DNA of 11,806 bases from positions 1 to 11,806 of the forward strand of contig JARYMD010000102.1 in NCBI GenBank assembly GCA_029907285.1. Reading direction: 5' to 3'. Below the pieces are notes generated by a model that did no database searches, had not been told where the DNA came from, and was given only the letters and a program-made list of their open reading frames with translations. Both the position numbers and the translations under genes were made by a program. Every line of letters starts with the position of its first letter. Position 1 is the stretch's first letter. This document shows, in pieces, positions 1 to 7,242 of the stretch. Source of the stretch: Verrucomicrobiota bacterium (GTDB lineage: Bacteria > Verrucomicrobiota > Verrucomicrobiia > Limisphaerales > J093).

Positions 1-1299
1 ATCCGTCCGCCCCGCGATGAAACAGCCGATGCCTCGCGGTGGCAATTCACCGGCGATCACCACCTCAATTGTGCCGTGGTGCGGTCGAACAACACCGCCG
101 GCGTGCCGAGTCATTGCCTCGCGCCCAAGAACACCATCCCAAACGCGCTCGCCATCGCGCAAGCTGGCGGACAACAATTCGCCGCGAACGACCCGATCAG
201 ACCTGTTGACCAGCGTCCACAAGCGCAAGCCCGTCCATTCCCAAAGGCTCGCGTACACGTCCGGCTGCAGCGTGGGAACAAGAGGCGTCCAACCTTCGCC
301 GGTGAAAAGATGCGCAAACCTTCGTTGCAGAGGCAGCATGGAACGGAGAATGGATTTGTCACGGGCGCACCATCCGTTCCATGTGCCGAAGATGTTCTCC
401 CAAACCAAAATACCGGCGCCGTTCATCCATGCGGAGTGCAGTTCTGCAGTGTGATCCCGGTCCCAGCGCCTGATCAGGTGCTGCTGATGACGGCGCTCGA
501 ACCAACGGTTGCGGAGAACTCCGGGAACATGGCTGTCAGGGAACCATTGCGCCCAGCTAAGGTGATGATCGTGAACGCTTGCCAATGGCAGAGCCAGTTC
601 GCTTTCGAGGACCACCCCCGGCCGAACAGCATCCAGTGCCACGCGCCACTCGCTTGCACCGCGCTCGAGTGTGTCGAGAAACACGCCGTCGGCGTCCAAC
701 GCGGCAATTAATTCGGCCATGACCACGGGATCGTCCCTGCCTTCGCGGCGTGTGTGGGTGTCCCACGGGTTGTAGTCAAGGAAAACGCGAACACCGGCTT
801 TATGAAGCTGGTCCACGGCCTTGCGCAGCGATTGCAAGCCGCCCGGCTGTTCACGATAAAAATCGAACTGATTTCGCGCGTCCAAGCCAATGCGCGGGTA
901 AGCGTGCCAGAGCACAACGCTGTCAAAGCCGCCGAACTCCTTGTGTGCATGAGCCAGAAACCGGGCCACATTATATCGTCCCGTGCGAACGTCACAGAAC
1001 AACTCATCGTTCAGCATGACGAATCCACAGGCAAAACAGCTTGCGGCCCATGAGAACCCGGGCTGTTCATACAGCGCAGACGAATAGTGCATGTCACGTC
1101 TGACCGATTCGCGCCATGCAAGCAATCTTTGACGGAATTCGGGCCAGAGACCCGGGTCCGACGGCGCTGGAATGAGGTTTTCTTCAGGCGCGAACTTCCA
1201 TGCAGCGGCTGCCGCATTGGCATTGGAACGCAAACCGAGCCCGCCTGACAACGCAACACCCGCGGTCAATCCAATCCAATCACGTCGGGATATCAACAT
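1..1299 (-). CDS. Exported glycoside-hydrolase-like protein, 3' end outside window
   Basis: The minus strand is open for 433 codons from an ATG at 1299 to the left edge, with no stop in the window. Residues 4-11 (SRRDWIGL) form a twin-arginine motif, followed by a hydrophobic stretch to about residue 23 and an Ala-rich site (ANAAAAAW, 27-34) where signal peptidase could cut, so export by Tat is likely. After that come segments typical of a (beta/alpha)8 sugar-hydrolase barrel: VRVFLDYNPWDTHTRR (170-185), DGVFLDTLER (204-213), a His/Trp/Asp-rich stretch around 241-290 and an aromatic segment (VWENIFGTWNGWC, 299-311). Asp209 and Glu212 are candidate acidic catalytic residues, unproven. The region after about 335 looks like a beta-rich domain (LRLWTLVNRSDRVVRGELL). 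From memory, similar proteins in Verrucomicrobiota and Planctomycetota continue into a formylglycine-generating-enzyme-like (SUMF1) domain; that part would lie outside. An AGGAG lies 14 bases before the ATG, rather far. The substrate is unknown. Reading frame: sure; family: moderate. Confidence 0.8.
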   Translation of the reverse strand, partial: MLISRRDWIGLTAGVALSGGLGLRSNANAAAAAWKFAPEENLIPAPSDPGLWPEFRQRLLAWRESVRRDMHYSSALYEQPGFSWAASCFACGFVMLNDELFCDVRTGRYNVARFLAHAHKEFGGFDSVVLWHAYPRIGLDARNQFDFYREQPGGLQSLRKAVDQLHKAGVRVFLDYNPWDTHTRREGRDDPVVMAELIAALDADGVFLDTLERGASEWRVALDAVRPGVVLESELALPLASVHDHHLSWAQWFPDSHVPGVLRNRWFERRHQQHLIRRWDRDHTAELHSAWMNGAGILVWENIFGTWNGWCARDKSILRSMLPLQRRFAHLFTGEGWTPLVPTLQPDVYASLWEWTGLRLWTLVNRSDRVVRGELLSASLRDGERVWDGVLGREAMTRHAGGVVRPHHGTIEVVIAGELPPRGIGCFIAGRTD

Positions 1300-1363
1300 T
1301 GGAAAGATTTCAACTCCTATCCTGCGAATCGGCAACTTGGATTTGCTGTGGGAGAGAATGCAC

Positions 1364-1391
1364 ATTGGCATTCAAAGGCGGCCATGCCAAT
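1364..1391. promoter_or_regulatory. 8-bp inverted repeat upstream of the exported-protein gene
   Basis: ATTGGCAT (1364-1371) is matched perfectly by its reverse complement ATGCCAAT (1384-1391), with a 12-base gap. It sits 65 bp upstream of the start of the minus-strand gene, where an operator or a leader hairpin would be expected. No known repressor site is recognised. It could also be chance. Confidence 0.3.
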
Positions 1392-1704
1392 TATGACATG
1401 TGATACAGCGCAATGAGCGCTTCAGTCCCAATGCCCTATCTGGTGGGCCGATGGCTGATGCGGCTTGCGATGGGGTTCTATTTCACGCGCTGTTTGGATG
1501 GCCTGCGAACTTGTTGCATGGGCTGTCTTTGCCGGTAGCGAGCCTTGGTGCGCATCATTACTTCAGCCGAGCGCAGCGGTTCATGGCCAGTCAGCGCTGT
1601 GCCAGGGTGCTTTTTCGGGCACCGTTTGCGGCCGGGCGGTTGCTGGCCCTGCGCAACGAGTTGATCGCCCAAATCGAGGCCGCCCGGTGGAAACTGCCAG
1701 CCAA

Positions 1705-1830
1705 GACGCCATTCGGCAAGGCGAGGTCGCCGCCTTGTTGATGGGCAAAGTGCCCGTCAACCTCAACTACACGCTCTCAGAAGCTGTGCCGACCTCCTGC
1801 GCGCGCCGCGGGCATCTGCCAGACAGGAAG
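1705..1830 (+). pseudogene. Relic of acyl-ACP synthetase / acyltransferase (Aas-like) gene
   Basis: In the frame starting at 1726 the translation reads EVAALLMGKVPVNLNYTLSE and continues EAVPTSCARR. 'GKVPVNLNYT' is a hallmark of the AMP-ligase half of bifunctional acyl-[ACP] synthetase/2-acyl-glycerophosphoethanolamine acyltransferases, where it follows the early ANL-domain strand and is followed by a Cys/Arg segment as here. The rest of the roughly 500-residue ligase is missing: soon after 1830 no frame continues the family, and upstream the match is lost. A short piece in another phase (from about 1431, YLVGRWLMRLAMGFYFTR) loosely recalls the start of the acyltransferase half, which would mean deletions and frameshifts; that link is weak. 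No function is expected. The alternative is chance similarity within random open frame, which I think less likely given a ten-residue family signature. Confidence 0.45.
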
Positions 1831-2023
1831 CCGCCGCAGTCGCATCGGCCGGCCACGCACATCCAAAGTCTGATTCCGGTTGCGGTGACACACACCCGTG
1901 GCATACTCGGCCCGGCATCTGTTTGTTGAGAGCCTGTCAGCACCACGAGACTTGCGCGTCTGACAATGAACCTCAGCAAATCGATTCGCGGGCACAGAAA
2001 CGTTCAACAGGCAAAATTGGAAA

Positions 2024-3304
2024 GTGAAACCAACTGACCTGCGCGGCATTTTGCAGTATGTGCCGCATTTTCGTGAAAACGCGTTTGTGATCAGCCTCGA
2101 TGGCGGCATCGTCGCGGACGAGAACTTCGCCAATATCGTGCTCGACATTGCTGTCCTGCGTTCCTTGAACATTCGCGTGGTTATCGTTCACGGCGCTTCA
2201 GCACAAATCCGCGCAATGGCAGAACAACAGGGCTGGACACCATCCGATCTCGACGGCACAGGCGTCACCGATGCCGCCACACTCAACCTTGCACTCACAG
2301 CCGCAAGCCGTGTCACTCAGGAGATTCTCGAAGGTCTCGCAACCCAGGACCTCCGAGCCGCATGCCCAAACGCCATCGTCGCCCATCCAATGGGCATAAT
2401 CCACGGCGTCGATCACCTGTTCACAGGCAAGGTCGAGCGCGTCGATTCCGAGCTTCTCCATGCGCTTCTCCAACAGGGCATAATTCCGGTGATTCCGCCG
2501 CTCGGATTCGACGGCGAAGGCCGAACTTATCGTGTCAATTCCGATGCCGTCGCCGTTGCCGTTGCCGAAGCACTCAAAGCCGTCAAGGTTATCTATATCA
2601 CCACTTACGAGGGCCTGTTCAAACAGGGCCGATTGTTCCACCAAATACTCGCAAGCGACCTCGAACAATGGCTGGCCCAAAACCGCGACGATTTCCAGCC
2701 GTCCTCGCTCTCAAAAGCAATTCACGCCACCGCCGCTTGCCGGGCAGGCATCCCCAGAGTCCACATCATCGATGGCAGAGTCGATGAGGCTCTCCTGACA
2801 GAGGTTTTCTCGAATGAGGGCATCGGCACACTGGTCTATGCAAACGAATATCAACAAATCCGACGCGCCCTCAAAAAGGATATCCCAAACATCCTAAAAC
2901 TCATCCGGCCTGCAATGGAAACCGATGAGCTGATGCGCCGCACCCGCGCCAGCATCGAAAAATCACTCAGCGACTTCTACTTGTTCGAAATAGACCAAAA
3001 CCCGGTTGGCTGCGTCGCCCTGCACGTGTACCCGGAAACCGGCAAGGGCGAAATCGCCTGCCTCTGCGTCAAGCCCTCCCACGAAAATCAGGGCATAGGG
3101 CGGAAACTCGTTCAGTACGCCGAAAACAAGGCACGCGAACTCGGCTTGCGCGAACTAATAGCCCTCTCAACTCAGTCATTCATGTTCTTCAAATCCAAAG
3201 CCGGTTTCCAAGAAGGAACTCCCGACGACCTCCCCGCAGTCCGCCGCGAACGCTATGAACATAGCGGCCGCAAATCGAAAGTCCTAATTAAGAAATTGCA
3301 GTGA
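2024..3304 (+). CDS. argA: N-acetylglutamate synthase (amino-acid N-acetyltransferase)
   Basis: Transfers acetyl from acetyl-CoA to L-glutamate, the first step of arginine synthesis, in the cytoplasm. The 426-residue protein has the classic two-domain form of bacterial ArgA (E. coli about 443). Residues 1 to about 280 are an amino-acid-kinase fold: FVISLDGGIV (21-30), the glycine turn VVIVHGASAQI (52-62) and GTGVTDAATL (78-87) align with ArgA rather than with the true kinase ArgB, which has a GGGP turn. From about 283 a GNAT acetyltransferase domain follows, with the acetyl-CoA loop ENQGIGRK (354-361) and the late motif FFKSKAGF. The start is GTG at 2024, chosen because MKPTDLRGILQYVPHFRE matches the family N-terminus; the ribosome site is weak (GGAA almost touching the start). 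Arginine feedback is usual in the family, but no ARG box is visible upstream. The stop overlaps the next gene's start by 4 bp. Confidence 0.93.
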   Translation: MKPTDLRGILQYVPHFRENAFVISLDGGIVADENFANIVLDIAVLRSLNIRVVIVHGASAQIRAMAEQQGWTPSDLDGTGVTDAATLNLALTAASRVTQEILEGLATQDLRAACPNAIVAHPMGIIHGVDHLFTGKVERVDSELLHALLQQGIIPVIPPLGFDGEGRTYRVNSDAVAVAVAEALKAVKVIYITTYEGLFKQGRLFHQILASDLEQWLAQNRDDFQPSSLSKAIHATAACRAGIPRVHIIDGRVDEALLTEVFSNEGIGTLVYANEYQQIRRALKKDIPNILKLIRPAMETDELMRRTRASIEKSLSDFYLFEIDQNPVGCVALHVYPETGKGEIACLCVKPSHENQGIGRKLVQYAENKARELGLRELIALSTQSFMFFKSKAGFQEGTPDDLPAVRRERYEHSGRKSKVLIKKLQ

Positions 3305-3888
3305 CCAGCCCGGGCCATATCAGCTCTCACTCGCCCTGCCGACAGTTGGTCCGGCGATGGTTGCTGAGCTGCCGTCGACTCCAAATCCTCCCAACAAGGC
3401 ACGTCCTGATAGTCAGCATTCGCCGCCAGCGAATGTGGTGGCTCCGCAAACTAAACACCGCCTCGTCTCGCCCCACCTACCGCCTCGTGCGCGATTTCAC
3501 AGTGTCAACCTCAAAATTCGGCACCGGCCAGGCCGAAGCATCAAACCGCACCCCGCTCGGGCTCCACAGAATCGCCGCGAAAATCGGCGCAGGTTGGCCA
3601 GTCGGAACCGCTTTCGTCGAGCGCCAACCAATCGGATTCGTCTGGCAAGGCCAACCTTCAGCACCAATAGCCCACCGTATCCTCTGGCTCGAAGGGCTCG
3701 AACCCGGCTTTAACTCTGGCGCTGGCTGCGATTCCCGCCAGCGATTCATCTACATCCACGGAGTCGCCGACGAAACCAAGCTTGGCCAACCCAACTCCCA
3801 TGGGTGCATACACATGCTCGCATCTGACCTCTTGTGCCTCTTCGACTGCATTGAACCCCCAAGCATGGTCTGGATCGATGCCGACTGA
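3301..3888 (+). CDS. L,D-transpeptidase (YkuD family), cysteine type
   Basis: A 195-residue member of the YkuD family, which forms 3-3 cross-links in peptidoglycan or attaches proteins to it through a cysteine thioester. The signature is complete: YIHG with His153, then SHGCIHM with Ser166, His167, Gly168 and the nucleophile Cys169, 13 residues after the first His-Gly, within family spacing. The fold begins near residue 34 (HVLIVSI), and TSKFGTGQ (69-76) with NRTPLGLHRI (82-91) fits the conserved middle of the domain. The GTG start at 3301 overlaps the argA stop (GTGA), so translation is probably coupled to argA. The first 33 residues are Arg-rich and Cys-containing without a clear signal peptide, odd for an enzyme acting outside the membrane; a later start such as Met45 would remove the first strand. 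Residues 15-30 could act as a poor membrane anchor. No metabolic link to argA is obvious. Confidence 0.88.
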   Translation: MTSPGHISSHSPCRQLVRRWLLSCRRLQILPTRHVLIVSIRRQRMWWLRKLNTASSRPTYRLVRDFTVSTSKFGTGQAEASNRTPLGLHRIAAKIGAGWPVGTAFVERQPIGFVWQGQPSAPIAHRILWLEGLEPGFNSGAGCDSRQRFIYIHGVADETKLGQPNSHGCIHMLASDLLCLFDCIEPPSMVWIDAD

Positions 3889-3922
3889 CCCTAGCAACCC
3901 GTTGAAAAACTGGCAGTTAAGA

Positions 3923-3950
3923 GAAAAAGCAGATTTTTCGAAATTTTGCT
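3923..3950. terminator. Possible A/T-rich hairpin after the transpeptidase gene
   Basis: GAAAAA (3923-3928) and TTTTTC (3934-3939) are perfect complements around a 5-base loop, and a second, overlapping pairing (AGCA 3928-3931 with TGCT 3947-3950 around TTTCGAAA) is possible. It lies 35 bp after the stop. The stem has almost no GC and no clean T run follows, so as a terminator it would be weak. Confidence 0.2.
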
Positions 3951-4086
3951 TGCCACCACAACAGGTTGTATTAGCGTGCTGTGACTTACCCAACTAAATG
4001 GGGTGTTGCGGCCGGCCCGTGATCAACCCCCCATCCAGTGTGGGTTTGACGGATTTCTCAACGTTTGCCCACGCCGGCCCGGCAAC

Positions 4087-4118
4087 GTTACAACGACGTA
4101 ACCTGACTGTAACAGTCA
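4087..4118. promoter_or_regulatory. Tandem inverted repeats just upstream of nrdJ
   Basis: Two small palindromes lie side by side before the nrdJ start. The first is GTTAC (4087-4091) with GTAAC (4098-4102), 6 bases apart. The second is TGACTGTAACAGTCA (4104-4118), 6-bp arms around TAA, ending 16 bp before the ATG. TGTAAC occurs on both strands here (GTTACA at 4087-4092, TGTAAC at 4108-4113). Such an array suggests a dimeric regulator. It does not fit the consensus NrdR box as I know it, and no cobalamin riboswitch box is visible in the leader. Confidence 0.35.
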
Positions 4119-4134
4119 CAGACCAGTTAATGCC

Positions 4135-7100
4135 ATGACCCAGGCCAATGCACGGTTAGTTTCGGCTCCTGCGCAGCCAAACCGCAAGCCCAAGCGCCAT
4201 GACCAATCTGTCAATCCCGCCACGCCCCAAAACGCCGCCGGGCAAAAGCTGCTGCGTATCGAGCGGGTGTTCAGTGCACCAAGTGTTAACCCATTCGATG
4301 AGGTTGAATGGGAAAAGCGCACAGCCGAAATCACTGACGACACCGGCAGAGCGATTTTCAGACAGGAAGGCGTCGAAGTCCCCAAAAGCTGGTCGCACCT
4401 CGCCACCAAGGTCGTCTGCTCGAAGTATTTCTACGGCGATCCACAGAAACCCGACGAACGCGAGTACTCGGTCAGGCAGCTCATTCATCGCGTCGCACGA
4501 ACGATAGCCGACTGGGGCATTCAAGACGGTTATTTCAGTGCCGAAGACGGCGAAGTGTTTTATCAGGAATTGGCGTGGCTGTGCTTGAACCAGTACGGCG
4601 CGTTCAATTCCCCGGTATGGTTCAACGTCGGGCTGTACCACCAGTACCGCGTGGGAACAAACTCAGCACGGGGCAATTGGCATTACAACCGGGAAAAAAG
4701 GGCCGCTGAACGTACTCCGACACAATACGAGCATCCCCAGGCCAGCGCCTGTTTCATCCAAAGCGTCGAAGACAACATGGAGAGCATCATGCAACTCGCG
4801 TTCAGCGAAGCCATGCTCTTCAAATACGGCTCGGGCACCGGCACAGACCTTACCCCCATCAGGTCATCGAAAGAAAAGCTCAGCGGCGGTGGCAGACCAA
4901 GCGGGCCATTGAGCTTTCTCAAAGTCTATGACCAGGTCGCCAACGTCGTCAAATCAGGCGGCAAAACAAGGCGCGCCGCAAAAATGAACACGCTCCGCGA
5001 TTGGCACGGGGACATCGAGGAGTTCATCGAAGCAAAACAAAAAGAAGAGCGGAAAGCATGGGCGCTCATCGAACAGGGTTACGACGGTTCGATGAATGGC
5101 GAGGCCTACAGCTCCGTAATGTACCAAAACGAAAACCTGTCCGTCCGAGTCAGCGACGAGTTCATGCAGGCCGCAATCGAAGGGCGCGAATGGTGGACAC
5201 GATCCGTCACGACCGGCCAGCCGCTCGAGAAAAAAGACGCAGCAAGACTGCTCTACAAAATCGCCGAAGGCACATGGGTTTGCGGCGACCCCGGCATGCA
5301 GTACGACGGCGCCATCCAGAAATGGCATACTTGCAAGGGCACTGAACCCATCCACTCCACAAACCCATGCAGCGAGTACGTATTCATCAACAACACCGCT
5401 TGCAACCTCGCTTCCCTGAATCTCATCAAGTTCCGCAAACCTGATGGCACTTTCGACGTCGAACGATTCAAAGCCGCAGTCCGCATATTCATCACCGCCC
5501 AGGAGATACTCGTTGACAACGCCGGCTACCCAACCCAAATCATCGCCGAAAACTCACACATCTTCCGCACGCTGGGCCTCGGCTACGCAAACCTCGGCTC
5601 GCTCATCATGAGTTTCGGCCTGCCCTATGACTCCGACGAAGCCCGCGCGCTGACCGGCGCCATCACCGCAATCATGACCGGCCACGCTTACGAGCAGTCC
5701 GCTCAAGTGGCGTCCATACTCGGCCCGTTCCAGGGATACCACGACGCCCGTTGCGCCCACGTCCAAAACCCGGCCGCAAAAGACAACGTCGAATCCATGC
5801 TCGCCGTCATCAAACTCCACCGCCAGGCCGTCGAAGCAATCACCCCAAGCTCCGACTTCGCCTGCCTCAAAGAGGAAGCCCGGCGATGCTGGGACCGCGC
5901 GCTTGAGCTTGGTCAGCGTTTCGGCTTCCGCAACGCACAGGTCACCGCCCTTGCCCCAACCGGCACAATCGCGTTCCAAATGGACTGCGACACCACCGGA
6001 ATCGAACCCGACATCGCACTTGTGAAATACAAGGTGCTCGCCGGCGGCGGATCGCTCGTCATCGCAAACAAAACCATCCCCGATGCACTCCGCCGACTCG
6101 GATACAACTCCGAGGAAATAGACCGGATCGTCGCCCACATCGAAAAGTTCAACACAATCGAAGACGTCGAGGAAAACGGCAAGGTCATCCAAAGCGGCTT
6201 GAAACCCGAACATCTCCCGGTTTTCGATTGCGCCTTCAGACCAAAACGCGGCAAGCGCTCGATCCATTACATGGCGCACCTCAAGATGATGGCCGCAGCT
6301 CAGCCGTTCATCAGCGGCGGCATCTCGAAAACAATCAACATGCCCAACGAATGTACCGTCGAGGACATCCGCAACGCTTACGTCCAAGCGTGGCAAATGG
6401 GCCTCAAGTGCGTGGCAATTTACCGCGACGGCTCGAAACGCTCACAGCCACTCAACACTCAACGCGTCACACAAGGTTCATCGGCACAGACACAGGAACT
6501 CGAGGCGCTCCGAGCGCGTGTCGCCGAGCTCGAAGCCGAAGTCGCAAGGCTTCGTGCGCAGGTTGGCAAACCGATCCGCCGCCGGCTCCCCGACACACGC
6601 AGGGCCGTCAATCACAAGTTCAATATCGCAGGCCACGACGGTTATCTGAATGTCGGTTTGTTCGATGACGGCCAGCCGGGTGAACTGTTCATAACCATGG
6701 CAAAAGAAGGATCAACCATCGGCGGTTTGATGGACACTGTCGCCACACTTACCAGCATCGCTCTCCAGTATGGAGTGCCCCTCGAAGCGCTGGTCAGGAA
6801 ATTCAGCCACCAACGCTTCGAGCCAAGCGGCGTCACAAACAACAAGGTAATCAGAAACGCTTCATCAATCATCGATTACATCTTCCGATGGCTTGCGCTG
6901 GAGTTCATACCTGGATACAGAGAAGAGCACTCTCAAAACCACCGCCAGCAAGAACTGCCAATCCCGGGGCTCCAGGAGGAAATCAGAAAGCGCATCAACA
7001 AACCCGTCCCCGAACTGCCGATCGAACAGGACGCTGAACAGCCGCAAACGCAAGGCCAACAGCAAAACACCACAGTTCCCGGCTCGGCTTCATCCCAAAG

Positions 7101-7239
7101 CGCCCGCGACCAAAACCCGTCGTTCGCGTTTGTCAACCAGCTCGACGCGCCACTTTGCACGAACTGCGGGCAGGTCACAGTCCGCGCAGGCAGTTGCTAC
7201 ACCTGCCCAAATTGCTTCACAAGTCAGGGCTGCGGTTGA
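4135..7239 (+). CDS. nrdJ: Adenosylcobalamin-dependent (class II) ribonucleotide reductase
   Basis: Reduces ribonucleotides to deoxyribonucleotides with a thiyl radical made from vitamin B12 coenzyme, working with or without oxygen. All family marks are present in 1034 residues: the substrate-site cysteine Cys206 (ASACFIQS), the NPCSE motif (410-414) with the presumed radical Cys412, Asn410 and Glu414, the second redox cysteine Cys423 eleven residues on, PTGTI (608-612), DTTGIEPD and SGGISKTINMP (727-737). A short coiled coil (about 786-811: LEALRARVAELEAEVARLRAQV) separates this barrel from a TSCPD domain (about 826-920). After it comes a Pro/Gln-rich linker (about 945-1002) and a cysteine cluster, Cys1008, 1011, 1021, 1024, 1027 and 1033, resembling a zinc ribbon and probably shuttling electrons from thioredoxin to the active site. 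The ATG at 4135 has no ribosome site; upstream lie two palindromes. sucC begins 3 bp after the stop. Confidence 0.96.
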   Translation: MTQANARLVSAPAQPNRKPKRHDQSVNPATPQNAAGQKLLRIERVFSAPSVNPFDEVEWEKRTAEITDDTGRAIFRQEGVEVPKSWSHLATKVVCSKYFYGDPQKPDEREYSVRQLIHRVARTIADWGIQDGYFSAEDGEVFYQELAWLCLNQYGAFNSPVWFNVGLYHQYRVGTNSARGNWHYNREKRAAERTPTQYEHPQASACFIQSVEDNMESIMQLAFSEAMLFKYGSGTGTDLTPIRSSKEKLSGGGRPSGPLSFLKVYDQVANVVKSGGKTRRAAKMNTLRDWHGDIEEFIEAKQKEERKAWALIEQGYDGSMNGEAYSSVMYQNENLSVRVSDEFMQAAIEGREWWTRSVTTGQPLEKKDAARLLYKIAEGTWVCGDPGMQYDGAIQKWHTCKGTEPIHSTNPCSEYVFINNTACNLASLNLIKFRKPDGTFDVERFKAAVRIFITAQEILVDNAGYPTQIIAENSHIFRTLGLGYANLGSLIMSFGLPYDSDEARALTGAITAIMTGHAYEQSAQVASILGPFQGYHDARCAHVQNPAAKDNVESMLAVIKLHRQAVEAITPSSDFACLKEEARRCWDRALELGQRFGFRNAQVTALAPTGTIAFQMDCDTTGIEPDIALVKYKVLAGGGSLVIANKTIPDALRRLGYNSEEIDRIVAHIEKFNTIEDVEENGKVIQSGLKPEHLPVFDCAFRPKRGKRSIHYMAHLKMMAAAQPFISGGISKTINMPNECTVEDIRNAYVQAWQMGLKCVAIYRDGSKRSQPLNTQRVTQGSSAQTQELEALRARVAELEAEVARLRAQVGKPIRRRLPDTRRAVNHKFNIAGHDGYLNVGLFDDGQPGELFITMAKEGSTIGGLMDTVATLTSIALQYGVPLEALVRKFSHQRFEPSGVTNNKVIRNASSIIDYIFRWLALEFIPGYREEHSQNHRQQELPIPGLQEEIRKRINKPVPELPIEQDAEQPQTQGQQQNTTVPGSASSQSARDQNPSFAFVNQLDAPLCTNCGQVTVRAGSCYTCPNCFTSQGCG

Positions 7240-7242
7240 ACC

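Larger units (their letters stand above)
1300..2023. other. Gene-poor region between divergent genes
   Basis: This stretch separates the minus-strand exported protein from argA. I see no intact gene. It holds an 8-bp inverted repeat (1364-1391), a relic resembling part of an acyl-ACP synthetase gene (about 1705-1830) and a weak inverted repeat TGTCAG/CTGACA (1935-1940 and 1960-1965). Two open frames overlap here in different phases (1400-1741 and 1465-1929), and neither gives a coherent protein over its length. The frame of the second contains the recognisable relic. Promoters for both flanking genes must lie here, but I cannot pick out convincing -35/-10 pairs. Confidence 0.6.

Noticed and set aside
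76..711. A 211-codon plus-strand open frame, and smaller ones around it
   Set aside because: It lies opposite the continuous minus-strand frame of the exported protein; its translation shows no family pattern, while the minus strand has a signal peptide and coherent domains.
2198..2680. A 160-codon minus-strand open frame inside argA
   Set aside because: It is antisense to argA with a Cys/Gly-rich, low-information translation and no recognisable motif.
3889..4134. Cobalamin riboswitch before nrdJ
   Set aside because: It would make sense for a B12-dependent enzyme, but I could not find the conserved B12 box or the expected order of stems, and 246 bp leaves limited room.
5554..6396. A 280-codon minus-strand open frame inside nrdJ
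   Set aside because: It is antisense to the most conserved part of nrdJ, and its Val/Asp/Gly-rich translation is what results from reading this GC-biased coding DNA backwards.
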